Notes: generated from the letters alone by a model not told the origin. Counted from the stretch's first letter, positions 1 to 9,049 are shown. The stretch: DNA of 64,000 nucleotides from Microbacterium maritypicum MF109 (GCF_000455825.1 NZ_ATAO01000135.1:1-64000); one strand, 5' to 3'. Program-made: numbers and translations.

Positions 1-30
1 TCGGCAGCGTCAGATGTGTATAAGAGACAG
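1..30 (+). other. Nextera (Tn5) sequencing adapter residue
   Basis: These bases match the 3' part of the Illumina Nextera Read 1 transposase adapter, ending in the 19-bp Tn5 mosaic end AGATGTGTATAAGAGACAG at 12-30. It is library-preparation sequence left at a contig end, not a natural transposon. The following G-rich stretch (31-74) has no recognisable feature and should be treated as low-confidence assembly. Confidence 0.95.
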
Positions 31-74
31 GGCGCGGGGCGGGCGGACGCGGGGCGGGGCGCGGTAGAGACGGC

Positions 75-105
75 GAACGGCCCGGAGGAGCACTCCGGGC
101 CGTTC
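75..105 (-). terminator. Terminator of the GH101 gene
   Basis: A perfect 13-bp inverted repeat, GAACGGCCCGGAG and its complement, with a 5-base loop, lies 11 bases past the GH101 stop. There is no clear U-tract, which is common in high-GC actinobacteria. Confidence 0.75.
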
Positions 106-115
106 GGGCGGTGCG

Positions 116-3100
116 TCAGCTCAGTCGGCGTCTCCGCAGCCAGAGGACGAGGCCGAGCGTGATCGCGGCCAGACCGGCGACCGCCGCCCCTGCCCAGATG
201 GCTCCGTCTGCACCGGTCGTCGCGAGGCCACCGGCGCTAGCGGCAGCACCGGCCGTGACCGTGAGGTCCCCGCGCGCCAGCTCCACGCCCTGGGCGTCGG
301 TCGCGACGAGAGCGTGGGCTCCAGCCGGCGTCGCCGCGGGAATCGAGACCGTGGCCACGGCGTCGCCGTCGGCGGACACCGTCACCTCGCCGATCCGCAC
401 CGGCTCGGAATGCAGCCACAGCTGCACCACCGCGTCCGGCTCGAACCCGCTCAGCTGCACGGTCAGACTCCCTCCCGCCACCACCGAGCCGATGGAGGCC
501 GTGACGGTCGCCTTCTTCCCCGGCTTCGCCTTCTTGACCTTCAACGGAGCGCTGGCGAGTTCCGCACCGGACGCGTCCTGGACGATCACCCGGTGCTTCC
601 CGAGCGAGGCGTCGGTGGGGATCAGCAGTCTCGTCGACAGCGCGCCCTTCTCATCGACCGTCGCATCCGTCAGCTTCGCGCCGTCGAGCCACACCGACAC
701 CGTCGAGCGCGGACCGAAGCCCGTGAGCGCGACACCCACCGTCTCCCCGGCGCGCACCGAGTCGGTGTCGAGACCGATCTTCGGATCGATAGCCGGGTTG
801 CACGCGCTCAGGTCGTCGGCCGGACGCGTCGCGGGCGCATGGCCCGCCTGCGGAGCCGAGGAGCCGTAGACGGCCATCTCGGCCACCGAGGCGAACTGCG
901 TCCCCGAGATCGATGAGGTCGCGGTGACGCGGATGTAGCGGGCTGTGGTCTCGGCGAAGTCCACGTCCTGCCAGTCGGCGAGGTTCTGCCACTCCCCCGA
1001 CATGACCGGCGTGTACGCCTGCCCGTCCGCGGAGACCGCGACCTCATAGCCCTTGATCGGCCCGTTCTGGTTCGCGTTGCGACGCAGGTACGAGATGCCG
1101 TCGATCTTCTCGGCGGCACCGAGATCGAAGGTCATCACGTGCGGATACGAGGTCGCGTCGACGCTCCACCGGCTGTGCCAGAAGGTGCCGGCGTTGCCGT
1201 CGATCATGTTGGCGGCGGCGCCGTCTTCACCGGCTGTCTCCTCGGAGCTCGCCGACACCGTGATCTGCGAGTTGGGGATGCGTGCCCGCGAGGACACCGA
1301 CACCTCCTGCGTCGTGCGGACGGTGCGCACGTCGCAATCCGCGAGGTACGTCGCAGCGATCCCGATTCCGATGCCCGTACCGGCTGCGGCTGCCGGCGCG
1401 GTGATCAGCCACGTGGTGTCCACACTGCCCCCGGGAGCGACCGTCTCGAACAGGTTCGATGAGCCGTCGGCGACCTCCACCGCGTACCCCTCCGGCAGCT
1501 CGAGCTGCACGCCGATGTTCTCGACGGCGATGGACTCGCTGTTCGTGAAGGTGGTCGTGAACGCGGTCTGCGCACCGGGGCTCAGGACGCCCGCTTCGCC
1601 GGACACGGTCGCGCACGGGGTGCCGCCGGTGGTGGGACCGAGGTCGGTGACGGTGAAGTCGTCGAGCACGAAGTCCACTTCCGGCCCTCCCACCCGCTCG
1701 AGTCCCACCCAGGTGTAGTCGCCGCATCCGACGACGACGTCCTGCGAGAACTGTGCCGTCTCCAGCGCCTGGGTGATCCCCGTGCGGCTGAGCGTGGTCG
1801 ACGTGACCTTGCCACCCGCCACGGAGTCGGTCCCGGTGAGCCAGCGATATGCGCCGCTCGCCCCGGCCTGGTAGTCGAAGCCGATCCGGTAGGAGTGCCC
1901 TGCCTGCAACGGCACGAGCGTCGGGTCGGTGCGATAGATCAGACCGCTGTACTCCGAGTTCGACATCAGCGAGTGATCCCCCGACAGGGTGGAGTCGACC
2001 GCGAGCCCGGCCAGTGCCCCCGAGTCGAACGGGATGGCGGTGTTCCGCCATTCGCTCGTCGTGTAGGGCTCATTGCGGCGCGAGATGCTCGTGCGGATGC
2101 CGCCGGGGTCGCCCGCGAAGACGAACGGCCCCCAGCCAGCCTGGTTGCCCTCGAAGTCGTTCGAGTAGACGGTGCCCTCGGCACGAGGCGAAGTCGTATC
2201 GCGCATGATGCGCGCGTTGTCGACCCGCACCTTCGGCTCACCCGCCACGGCGGACACGGAGACATCCACCTGACCGGACGCCGGTGCCAGGAAGGAGACC
2301 GATCCTCGCTGGTACCCCAACCCGGCCTTCGAGTCCGACACCATGCGGTTCTCCGTCGGGGAGAGGTTCCAGGTGGCCGGAACGACCCCGTTCCCCGTGT
2401 CGACCGCCACCGTGACGTCTCTCGTCGCCGTCGGCTCGATCTGCACCTGGGCCGAGAACGAGTACCGCTCTCCCGGCTTCAGGCCGGTGACGGTCTGGGT
2501 GATGGACGATGCGGCAGCGCCGAGCACAGCGATGTTGTCGCCGCGGGACTCGGTCTTCGCCGTTCCCTGATCTGTGCGCTCGATCGTCACCTCGCCTCGC
2601 GGGTTCCAGACGTCGAGCGAACCGGAGTTGAAACCCGGGTCGTCGAGACCGGCGTCGTGGTAGTCGACGGCTGCGCGCTGCGCCCCGCCCTGCGGCACCA
2701 CGACATAGGCCGTGCCCTTGTCTCCCGTGAGCGTGAGCTCACCGCCCGTCGCGTTGACCGTGCCGACCTTGACGCGTCCCTGGTCGCCGAGCTCGAAGAC
2801 GTCGAAGGCCGTGTTGCCGCGGAAGGCGTCGGTGAGACCGAACGTCTTCTCGCCGCCGGATGCGGAGTAGAAGTACATCTTGTCGGCGTCGACGGGCGAC
2901 CCGGCCTCCTCGTTCGACTCCAGCGACTGCCACGGCAGCAGGTACGAGTCGCCTCGCAGCACCGTCGCCCCGTCCATCGTGACGACCCTGGTGCTTCCGT
3001 CCATGCGCACGGCGACGTCATCCGTCAGCGTCGCCTCCGCACCCGCCTCGTACGTGAGCAGATCGAAGTGCTGCAGGAACTTCGTCGGCAGGCTCTGCGT

Positions 3101-5299
3101 CCAGATGTTGCCCATGAAGCCGTCCCAGTTGCGGTTGCCCTGCCATCCCTCGGCGTCGATCAGCCGCTGCTGGCCCAACAGGGCGTCGTCGTTCCAGATG
3201 TCGGCCTGTCCGTTCTGGATGAAGCGCACCATGGTGGAGTTGATGCCCTTGTTGTCCTTGCCGCCGTAGGCGAGGTCGTTCGGCCAGTGCGACCAGACCG
3301 TGTTGTCGACGAACTTGTCGCCCCATTCGGTCGCGACTTCGAGGTCCATGCCGTTCAGCTCGTCCGCGAGCTCTTCGGCGACCCAGCCGTTGGAGTAGTA
3401 GACGTCGATGTAGACGCCGCTGAGCCCCGGTACCTCGTCACGCAGCTGCTGGAAACGATCGAGCACACGACCGGTGCCGAGGTCTGCCTGCTGGTTGATG
3501 TAGTACGACTGGTCGAGCCATGCCCACCCCTTCTTGTACGGGGCGTCGCCGTCGAGGATCGCCGGGTCGAAGGCGTTGGCCTGGGGGTAGATCTCCGTGG
3601 CGTTGACGTGCACGCTCATGTCGGCGTTGAGCTTCGCGCCCTCGTCGACGAGGGTGTTCAGGTCGTCGAGACCACCGGCACGCTCATTGTAGTTTCCGCC
3701 GTAGTCGGTGTTCGCCGAGTCGTGGCCCTCGCTGCCATAGCCCTTGTTGAGCACCCACTGGCCGAGGCCGTCGGTCTGGTTCGCGATGCGCTTGGTGTTG
3801 TCGAGCACGAGGTCGAAGTAGTTCGTCGCACTGGACGCGAAATTGAAGGGGATGCGGCTGACGACACGCTCCGCGACCCGGTCGGCACCGAGACGCGGGG
3901 TGTCGACCTCGCGATAGCGGATCGCCGCGTCCTGCCAGTCGACGGTCGCGTCGCCGTTGCGGTCGGCGGCGAGGAGGACGGTGACCTGGGGCAGGGCGTA
4001 GGTGGTGACGCGGCTGTCGACGGCGGTGGTGGGGTGAACCAGCCAGGCGCTGGATCCGATCTCGGCCGTGCGCCCCGATGCCTCGGTCACGCGCGTGGTC
4101 AGGCGGGTGTTCCAGGAGGCGGTCCCCCCGGAGGCCTGGGTCGTCGCATTGGTGATCACGCTGCCGACCAGCGCTCCGTTGCCGAGGAACGCGAATGCCG
4201 CCCCTTTCTGGCCGGTCGCCGTGGATGCGTTCACCGCGATGTGCTCGTCGGCGTTCTTGGTGCTGTCAGGACTGATCACGGTGCGATCCAGCGTCGCCCC
4301 GCCGTCCGCAGCGCTCGCGGAGAGGAACGCGTTGTCCGGGACCCCGAGCGTGGTCACGGTCGCCGAGCCTTCGACGGCGGTGACCTCGAACCCGACGGTG
4401 CCGTTCTTCGCGACGCGGATGCTGCTGCGCACCGTGACGTCGATGCCGGTGAGCTTCGACACGTAGTCGACTCCGGTCGCGGAGGAGGTCGAGGTGGTCT
4501 CCGACGGGTAGCTCGTCCCGTTCACGGACCAGGTCTTCGCGGAGGTGCGCTGCCCGGTGATGCTGTCGTCCCCCACCCGGTACTCGGCGATGCGGGGGAA
4601 CTCGGTCGAGACGACCGCAGTCGTGCCGCCGTCGGCGATCTCGACCTTCTCGTCGGTGTCGGGGACCTCCGGCTCGGTGACGATGGGAGGCAGCTCCTGG
4701 TCCGACAGGATCTCGATCTCACCCCCACCGGCACCATTGTCGGTCATGTCCTGCGCATCGATGATCAGCAGCGCGACGTACCGACCCTCGACCGCGGTGT
4801 CGAGCGAGATGCGCTGCTTCTCATTGTTCGACGTCGGCGCGTGCAGGGTCGCCGTCGCGACCGCGGCCCCCCACCCGCCGTCCGCCGGCGAGAGGGTGGC
4901 AGCCTGGGCGTCGTCGGTCACGTAGACCTCGACATTCTTCGCGTCGATCCGCTGTCCGAGCTTGCCCGAGTAGTCGAGCGCCTTGACGGAGACGGAGCGC
5001 TGGAGGTCGATGGACAGCCAGTGCGGGAACGGCGCCTTCTCCGTGTAGCGCGAGACCCACTGCGTACCGAAATCACCATCGAAGGCGGCGAGCGCCGTGC
5101 CGTCGACCGATGGCGGAGCCGGGTAGGGGTCCGATTCGCTCGACACCCCGTGCAGGCGGTAGTCGGTCTTGGGGACGGGGATCAGATCGGCAGCCTGCGC
5201 AGCCGGCGCCTGGATGAGCACGCCGCCGAACGCGAGCGCCGTCGCCAGCAGGGAGCTGAGGGCGACGGCCGCGCGGGGCGGTCGGGAAGGTTTCGACAC
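116..5299 (-). CDS. Cell-wall-anchored GH101 endo-alpha-N-acetylgalactosaminidase
   Basis: Characterised GH101 enzymes release Gal-beta-1,3-GalNAc from Ser/Thr of mucin-type O-glycoproteins. The GTG start at 5299 has an AGAGG ribosome site. An upstream in-frame ATG at 5395 lacks one and lies inside the promoter, so it was rejected. About 1727 residues. A signal peptide runs from about residue 6 and ends at AAQA near 37. An F5/8-type (galactose-binding) domain covers about 45-203 and the GH101 catalytic region about 233-873. YIDV gives candidate nucleophile Asp632 and TEWG gives candidate acid/base Glu658. They sit 26 apart, against 32 in the pneumococcal enzyme as I recall it, because of a short deletion. 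DLAYGG and NKGIN are also typical. Carbohydrate-binding-like segments follow, then a second F5/8 domain at about 1338-1476 and Ig-like repeats. The C-terminus has LATTG (about 1691), a membrane helix and RRRR, a sortase-type wall anchor. It is probably controlled by the LacI protein at 7489. Confidence 0.93.
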   Translation of the reverse strand: MSKPSRPPRAAVALSSLLATALAFGGVLIQAPAAQAADLIPVPKTDYRLHGVSSESDPYPAPPSVDGTALAAFDGDFGTQWVSRYTEKAPFPHWLSIDLQRSVSVKALDYSGKLGQRIDAKNVEVYVTDDAQAATLSPADGGWGAAVATATLHAPTSNNEKQRISLDTAVEGRYVALLIIDAQDMTDNGAGGGEIEILSDQELPPIVTEPEVPDTDEKVEIADGGTTAVVSTEFPRIAEYRVGDDSITGQRTSAKTWSVNGTSYPSETTSTSSATGVDYVSKLTGIDVTVRSSIRVAKNGTVGFEVTAVEGSATVTTLGVPDNAFLSASAADGGATLDRTVISPDSTKNADEHIAVNASTATGQKGAAFAFLGNGALVGSVITNATTQASGGTASWNTRLTTRVTEASGRTAEIGSSAWLVHPTTAVDSRVTTYALPQVTVLLAADRNGDATVDWQDAAIRYREVDTPRLGADRVAERVVSRIPFNFASSATNYFDLVLDNTKRIANQTDGLGQWVLNKGYGSEGHDSANTDYGGNYNERAGGLDDLNTLVDEGAKLNADMSVHVNATEIYPQANAFDPAILDGDAPYKKGWAWLDQSYYINQQADLGTGRVLDRFQQLRDEVPGLSGVYIDVYYSNGWVAEELADELNGMDLEVATEWGDKFVDNTVWSHWPNDLAYGGKDNKGINSTMVRFIQNGQADIWNDDALLGQQRLIDAEGWQGNRNWDGFMGNIWTQSLPTKFLQHFDLLTYEAGAEATLTDDVAVRMDGSTRVVTMDGATVLRGDSYLLPWQSLESNEEAGSPVDADKMYFYSASGGEKTFGLTDAFRGNTAFDVFELGDQGRVKVGTVNATGGELTLTGDKGTAYVVVPQGGAQRAAVDYHDAGLDDPGFNSGSLDVWNPRGEVTIERTDQGTAKTESRGDNIAVLGAAASSITQTVTGLKPGERYSFSAQVQIEPTATRDVTVAVDTGNGVVPATWNLSPTENRMVSDSKAGLGYQRGSVSFLAPASGQVDVSVSAVAGEPKVRVDNARIMRDTTSPRAEGTVYSNDFEGNQAGWGPFVFAGDPGGIRTSISRRNEPYTTSEWRNTAIPFDSGALAGLAVDSTLSGDHSLMSNSEYSGLIYRTDPTLVPLQAGHSYRIGFDYQAGASGAYRWLTGTDSVAGGKVTSTTLSRTGITQALETAQFSQDVVVGCGDYTWVGLERVGGPEVDFVLDDFTVTDLGPTTGGTPCATVSGEAGVLSPGAQTAFTTTFTNSESIAVENIGVQLELPEGYAVEVADGSSNLFETVAPGGSVDTTWLITAPAAAAGTGIGIGIAATYLADCDVRTVRTTQEVSVSSRARIPNSQITVSASSEETAGEDGAAANMIDGNAGTFWHSRWSVDATSYPHVMTFDLGAAEKIDGISYLRRNANQNGPIKGYEVAVSADGQAYTPVMSGEWQNLADWQDVDFAETTARYIRVTATSSISGTQFASVAEMAVYGSSAPQAGHAPATRPADDLSACNPAIDPKIGLDTDSVRAGETVGVALTGFGPRSTVSVWLDGAKLTDATVDEKGALSTRLLIPTDASLGKHRVIVQDASGAELASAPLKVKKAKPGKKATVTASIGSVVAGGSLTVQLSGFEPDAVVQLWLHSEPVRIGEVTVSADGDAVATVSIPAATPAGAHALVATDAQGVELARGDLTVTAGAAASAGGLATTGADGAIWAGAAVAGLAAITLGLVLWLRRRRLS

Positions 5300-5380
5300 G
5301 TCTTGCCTCTCGGTCGGAGCGACGTCCGGGAGCACAGACGCCCCGATGCGTCGCAGATGATCATCGATGACACACCTCGA

Positions 5381-5449
5381 TGTTTGCGCTATCACAATAT
5401 GCAGACGGAGTCCGGTATATCAAGGCTCCGTTGTAAGCGAGCGCAAACA
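5381..5449 (-). promoter_or_regulatory. GH101 promoter flanked by inverted LacI-type operators
   Basis: On the minus strand, a -35 TTGATA (5418-5423) and a -10 TATTGT (5394-5399) are 18 bases apart. TGTTTGCGCT at 5381-5390 overlaps the predicted transcription start, and its exact reverse complement AGCGCAAACA lies at 5440-5449, just upstream of -35. Two half-operators bracketing a promoter suggest repression, perhaps by looping. The same TGTTTGCG core occurs at 7412, in front of the GH35 gene. Confidence 0.65.
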
Positions 5450-5476
5450 TTGGCCAAAAGTCATCCGCCACAGACG

Positions 5477-5517
5477 AGAAGAGCCGCCCCGCGCACACGG
5501 TGCGAGGCGGCTCTTCT
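5477..5517 (-). terminator. Terminator of the GH35 gene
   Basis: A 12-bp perfect stem (AGAAGAGCCGCC pairing with GGCGGCTCTTCT) with a 17-base loop follows the GH35 stop and separates it from the GH101 promoter. Confidence 0.75.
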
Positions 5518-5528
5518 GACGTTCCGGC

Positions 5529-7394
5529 TCAGGAGCCGATGAACTCCTCGGTCTCTCCGAAGGAGGGCTCCTCACGGATCTCGACCTTCGCTCCAAGGCC
5601 ATCGGTATCGAGCACCACGATCTCGTTGCGGCCGACCTTCCAGAGCGGTGCCGGCGCGTAGAGCGTCTCCTGCGGCCCGACTTTCCAGTACCGCCCCAGG
5701 AGGAACCCGTTCAGCCAGACCATCCCCTTCGATCCCGCGGGGAACGCCAGCCAGGCATCGAGCGGCTCGGCGACGTCGAACGAGGCGACGGCGAGGCCGT
5801 CGGAGGCGTTCGCCGGCAAGCCGGAAGCCGCCGAGCGGGGAGTCGCCAAGTGGGTAGTCGCCGAATGCGCGGTCACGGCAGGAGCATCCTGCGGGATGAG
5901 GCGATGCGTCCACCCGTTGACGAGCCGGCGGCCGATCATCACGCCGCGCATGATGCCCTTGCCCTCACCCGTGTACGGACCGTAATTGATGCGCCCGAGA
6001 CTCTCGACCACGATCGTGAGCCGCCCGGCGCCGCCGCCTACGGGCAGGGAGAGCGAGGTATCGCCATCGCGCTCGAGCACGCCGAGCCGCAGCCCGTCGA
6101 GGGACACCACGGCACGGTCATGCAGTCCGTCGATCGTGAGCACGGCCTCGGCGGGAAATGACACGTCCGCCTGATACGCGACCAGACCGTCTTCAGCACC
6201 GAGCTCTTCGAACGTGCGCGGTCGCGGCGAGACGTCGCCGGTCACGGGGAGAGTCGCGATCAGCTCCCCCAGCGAAGCCCGTGGTTCGAGCGGTGCGGTC
6301 GCGGCGCTCTGCCGCTGCGGATCGGCGGGGATCGGAGGGAGCTCACCCGCATGGAACGGCGCGAACATCGACCGCAGCGCATGGAACTTCTCGTTCAGCG
6401 TGCCGTCTTCGCCGATCGGTGCATCCGAGTCGTAACTGGTGACCGTCGGCTGCAGCACCTGGTCATGGTTCGCCCCGTTCCAGAGGCCGAAGTTCGTGCC
6501 GCCGTGCGCCATGTAGAGGCTCACGGATCCGCCCGCAGCCAGCAACTCCGCGATCGTGCCGCCGGTGCTCGCGGCGGAGCGCACGTGGTGCCGTTCGCCC
6601 CAGTGGTCGAACCAGCCGCCCCACAGCTCGCTGCACATGAGCGCATCGCCCTCGCGACGCAGCTCGACCGCCCGCGCGACGCCGGTACCGAAGGTGAAGG
6701 TCGCCATCGCACCCGGAACACTGCCGTGCTCGATCATGTCGCCGGTGATGCCGTCGGCGGTCGTGAGCATCTCGACCATCCCGCGGCGACGGAGCCCATC
6801 GCGCAGGTGTGCGAGGTAGGCGGAATCGCTGCCGAACGAGCCGTACTCGTTCTCGATCTGGATCGCGACGATCGGTCCGCCGTGCGCCGCCTGCAGAGGG
6901 GCGAGGCGGGGGATCAGCGCGTCGTACCACGCGTCGACCGCCGCGAGGAAGTCGGCGTCGCTGGTGCGCAGTGCCGTGACCCGCCCCGACAGCCAGAACG
7001 GGATGCCGCCGTTGGACCACTCGGCGCAGATGTAGGGACTGGGCCGGAGGAAGACATCGAGTCCGACGTCTCCGGCGAGGCGGATGAAGCGCTCGATGTC
7101 GCGCCACCCGTCGAAGTGCGCATCGCCCTCGACGCGCTCATGGAAGTTCCAGGCGACATACGTGTCGACCGTGTTCGCGCCCATCGCGGCGAGCCGACGG
7201 AGGCGGTCCTCCCACTGGTCGGGATGGACGCGGAAGTAGTGGATCGAGCCCGCCAGGATGCGGTGGGCGACGCCGTCGCGGAGAATCTCCCCGTCACGCC
7301 AGGTCAAGGTGGGCGCGCCGATCGGCGACGCGGCGGCCGGGGCGTCGACGGCGACGGAAGAGTCGTCGAGAGCCGAGGCGAGAAGGTCAGGCAT
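5529..7394 (-). CDS. GH35 beta-galactosidase, cytoplasmic
   Basis: Glycoside hydrolase family 35, which removes terminal beta-galactose. The ATG at 7394 is preferred because TTGGAG precedes it; the ATG at 7424 has no ribosome site. About 621 residues with no signal peptide, so the enzyme should act inside the cell on imported oligosaccharide. The N-terminal TIM barrel shows ILAGSIHYFRVHP, GANTVDTYVAWNFHE and IQIENEYG (acid/base Glu183). The nucleophile Glu256 lies in CSELWGGWF. C-terminal beta-sandwich domains follow, including an FLLGRYWKVGPQ segment typical of the family. It lies downstream of, and on the same strand as, the LacI-facing promoter, and pairs functionally with the neighbouring GH101 enzyme, whose product is a beta-1,3-galactosyl disaccharide. 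That coupling is inferred; no transporter for the disaccharide is in the window. Confidence 0.92.
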   Translation of the reverse strand: MPDLLASALDDSSVAVDAPAAASPIGAPTLTWRDGEILRDGVAHRILAGSIHYFRVHPDQWEDRLRRLAAMGANTVDTYVAWNFHERVEGDAHFDGWRDIERFIRLAGDVGLDVFLRPSPYICAEWSNGGIPFWLSGRVTALRTSDADFLAAVDAWYDALIPRLAPLQAAHGGPIVAIQIENEYGSFGSDSAYLAHLRDGLRRRGMVEMLTTADGITGDMIEHGSVPGAMATFTFGTGVARAVELRREGDALMCSELWGGWFDHWGERHHVRSAASTGGTIAELLAAGGSVSLYMAHGGTNFGLWNGANHDQVLQPTVTSYDSDAPIGEDGTLNEKFHALRSMFAPFHAGELPPIPADPQRQSAATAPLEPRASLGELIATLPVTGDVSPRPRTFEELGAEDGLVAYQADVSFPAEAVLTIDGLHDRAVVSLDGLRLGVLERDGDTSLSLPVGGGAGRLTIVVESLGRINYGPYTGEGKGIMRGVMIGRRLVNGWTHRLIPQDAPAVTAHSATTHLATPRSAASGLPANASDGLAVASFDVAEPLDAWLAFPAGSKGMVWLNGFLLGRYWKVGPQETLYAPAPLWKVGRNEIVVLDTDGLGAKVEIREEPSFGETEEFIGS

Positions 7395-7411
7395 AGCGCT
7401 CCAAGCACGAG

Positions 7412-7421
7412 TGTTTGCGTT
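7412..7421 (+). promoter_or_regulatory. LacI-type operator between GH35 and lacI genes
   Basis: TGTTTGCGTT sits in the GH35/LacI intergenic space and shares the TGTTTGCG core with the two sites around the GH101 promoter. It is a candidate operator for the divergently encoded LacI protein. Confidence 0.5.
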
Positions 7422-7475
7422 CACATTATCGCATCACACGACTCGCCGCCTCCTGGATTCACGCCGATTGATCGC

Positions 7476-7481
7476 TACCAT
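7476..7481 (+). promoter_or_regulatory. -10 box for a leaderless lacI transcript
   Basis: TACCAT is followed by 7 bases and then the ATG at 7489, and no Shine-Dalgarno sequence is present. This is the arrangement expected for leaderless mRNA, and it supports that start. Confidence 0.5.
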
Positions 7482-7488
7482 TGAGCAC

Positions 7489-8520
7489 ATGTCACCTCGT
7501 CGCCCGAGAGACGACCGCGCCCCCAGCCAGGTCGATGTCGCCCAGCTCGCCGGAGTCTCCACGCAGACCGTCTCGCGCGTCATGTCCGGGCAGGACAACG
7601 TGCGCCCCGACACCGCCAGGCGCGTGCTCGCAGCGGTCGAAGAGCTCGGCTATCGCGTGCACGCCGCCGCCGCATCCCTCGCCTCCGGCCGCACCCGTGT
7701 GCTCGGTGTGATCGTCGTCTCGACCGACCGATACTCGTCAGCGGCCCTCGGTGTCGGCATCCAGCAGGCGGCTGCGGCGAACGGATACACCGTCTCGACG
7801 GCGGCCGTCGCCGACCATGCGTCGGCCGAGGCGTTCCTGGAGGCCTTCGACCGGCTGGAGCGTCAGGGCGCGGAAGGCATCATCCTCGGGGTGCCGGTCG
7901 AGCTCGAGAGTCCGGCCATGCGGGCGCGCACCGAACGCACCCCCGCAACCCGCAGCGAGCGCACCTCTCTCGACGAAGACGCCCCTCTCGCCGTCGACCA
8001 GCGCGCGATCGCGCGTCTCGCCGTCGAGCACCTGCTCGATCTCGGGCACAAGACCGTCTGGCACGTCTCCGGCGACGACTACTGGACCGAGACGCAGCAG
8101 CGCAGCGAGGCGTGGGAACAGACGCTCCGCGACCGCGGAATCGTTCCCCCGCCGCTGATCCCCGCCGACTGGACGCCCGAGTCGGGCTACCGCGCCGGTC
8201 GCACGATCGCGGCCATCCCCGAGGCCACGGCCGTGTTCGTCAGCAGCGACGAGATGGCGTTCGGACTGATCCGCGCGCTGCACGAGGCCGGTCGCAGCGT
8301 TCCCGACGACGTCTCGGTGGTGAGCGTCGACGACATCGCCCTCGCCGCCTACGCCTCCCCCGCGCTCACCACGGTCCGCCAACCCTTCGAGGCGATGGGC
8401 CGCGCGGCCGCGCTCCGGGTGATCGCTCAGATCGAGGGACACGATGCGGTCGGCGAGATGCCCTCCACCGACCCTCAGCTCATCGTGCGCTCGTCCACCG
8501 CGCCGCCGCGCTCCGCGTAG
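7489..8520 (+). CDS. LacI-family transcriptional regulator of the GH101/GH35 locus
   Basis: A 343-residue LacI/GalR regulator. The N-terminal helix-turn-helix VDVAQLAGVSTQTVSRVMSG is followed by the hinge VLAAVEELGYRVHAAAASLASG and a periplasmic-binding-type effector domain ending VSVDDIALAAYASPALTTVRQP. It is divergent from the GH35 gene across a 94-base gap that holds a TGTTTGCG site, also found twice at the GH101 promoter. It is therefore likely the local repressor of O-glycan hydrolysis, relieved by a galactose-containing sugar. The effector is inferred, not shown. Upstream in-frame codons back to 7258 lie inside the GH35 gene and were rejected. Confidence 0.9.
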   Translation: MSPRRPRDDRAPSQVDVAQLAGVSTQTVSRVMSGQDNVRPDTARRVLAAVEELGYRVHAAAASLASGRTRVLGVIVVSTDRYSSAALGVGIQQAAAANGYTVSTAAVADHASAEAFLEAFDRLERQGAEGIILGVPVELESPAMRARTERTPATRSERTSLDEDAPLAVDQRAIARLAVEHLLDLGHKTVWHVSGDDYWTETQQRSEAWEQTLRDRGIVPPPLIPADWTPESGYRAGRTIAAIPEATAVFVSSDEMAFGLIRALHEAGRSVPDDVSVVSVDDIALAAYASPALTTVRQPFEAMGRAAALRVIAQIEGHDAVGEMPSTDPQLIVRSSTAPPRSA

Positions 8521-8553
8521 TACCTGGCGCATCCGCGACCTCCTCCCACCCGC

Positions 8554-8583
8554 CTCATCGCGAGACAGAACTCATCGCGAGAC
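8554..8583 (+). repeat. Two direct copies of CTCATCGCGAGAC
   Basis: The 13-base sequence occurs at 8554-8566 and 8571-8583, separated by AGAA (17-base period). It lies just upstream of the bPH2 gene at 8597. Each copy contains the palindrome TCGCGA, so it may be a regulatory site or a small duplication. Confidence 0.5.
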
Positions 8584-8596
8584 CGAAAGCGAATTG

Positions 8597-9049
8597 ATGC
8601 AACTGGCACCGAAGGCCGTGGTCGTCGCCGTTCTGCGGAGCGCAATACCCTGGGCGATACTCCTCATCGCTGCAGTCGGGCTCGTGCTCGGCATCCCTGC
8701 GATGCGGATCCCCATCGTCTTCGCGGTCCTCGGACTCGCCGTAGTCGTCGCGCTCATCGAGCTCACCTGGCTGACGCCGGCTGCTGTACGGAGCTTTCGA
8801 TACTCCGTCTCATCTGACGGGATCCATACCTCGGAGGGCGTCGTCTTCCAGCGAGAGAACTTCTTGCCGATGCAGCAGATCCTGATCGTCGAGCGGCGCC
8901 AGGGACCGATCATGCGGTCCGTCGGGCTCGTGAAGGTCCGATTGCGGGTTCCCGGGTCGTACGTCGACATCGACGGTGTCACCGACGACGCCTTCATCGA
9001 TCTGCAACGCGAAGTCCGATCGGCCCATGCTCCCGATGCTCATGGTTAG
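8597..9049 (+). CDS. bPH2-domain membrane protein (YdbS type)
   Basis: A 150-residue protein with two N-terminal membrane helices (about residues 10-60), then a bacterial PH domain (PF03703, bPH2) with FRYSVSSDGIHTSEGVVFQRENFLPMQQI. This is the classic pattern in which a PH strand follows a short lumenal turn. YdbS-like proteins usually precede a larger YdbT-like protein, as here, where the next gene overlaps its stop. The function of the pair is poorly defined; Bacillus YdbS/YdbT affect resistance to certain bacteriocins. The start is weak: no strong ribosome site precedes the ATG at 8597. Confidence 0.8.
   Translation: MQLAPKAVVVAVLRSAIPWAILLIAAVGLVLGIPAMRIPIVFAVLGLAVVVALIELTWLTPAAVRSFRYSVSSDGIHTSEGVVFQRENFLPMQQILIVERRQGPIMRSVGLVKVRLRVPGSYVDIDGVTDDAFIDLQREVRSAHAPDAHG

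Noticed and set aside
1..30. Natural Tn5 transposon end
   Set aside because: The sequence is the engineered mosaic end joined to the Illumina Read 1 primer part, and lies exactly at the contig edge.
1895..5542. A 1215-codon open frame on the + strand opposite the GH101 gene
   Set aside because: It is Arg/Val/Asp-rich antisense sequence without domains; GC-rich third positions keep the frame open. The minus frame encodes a clear GH101 enzyme.
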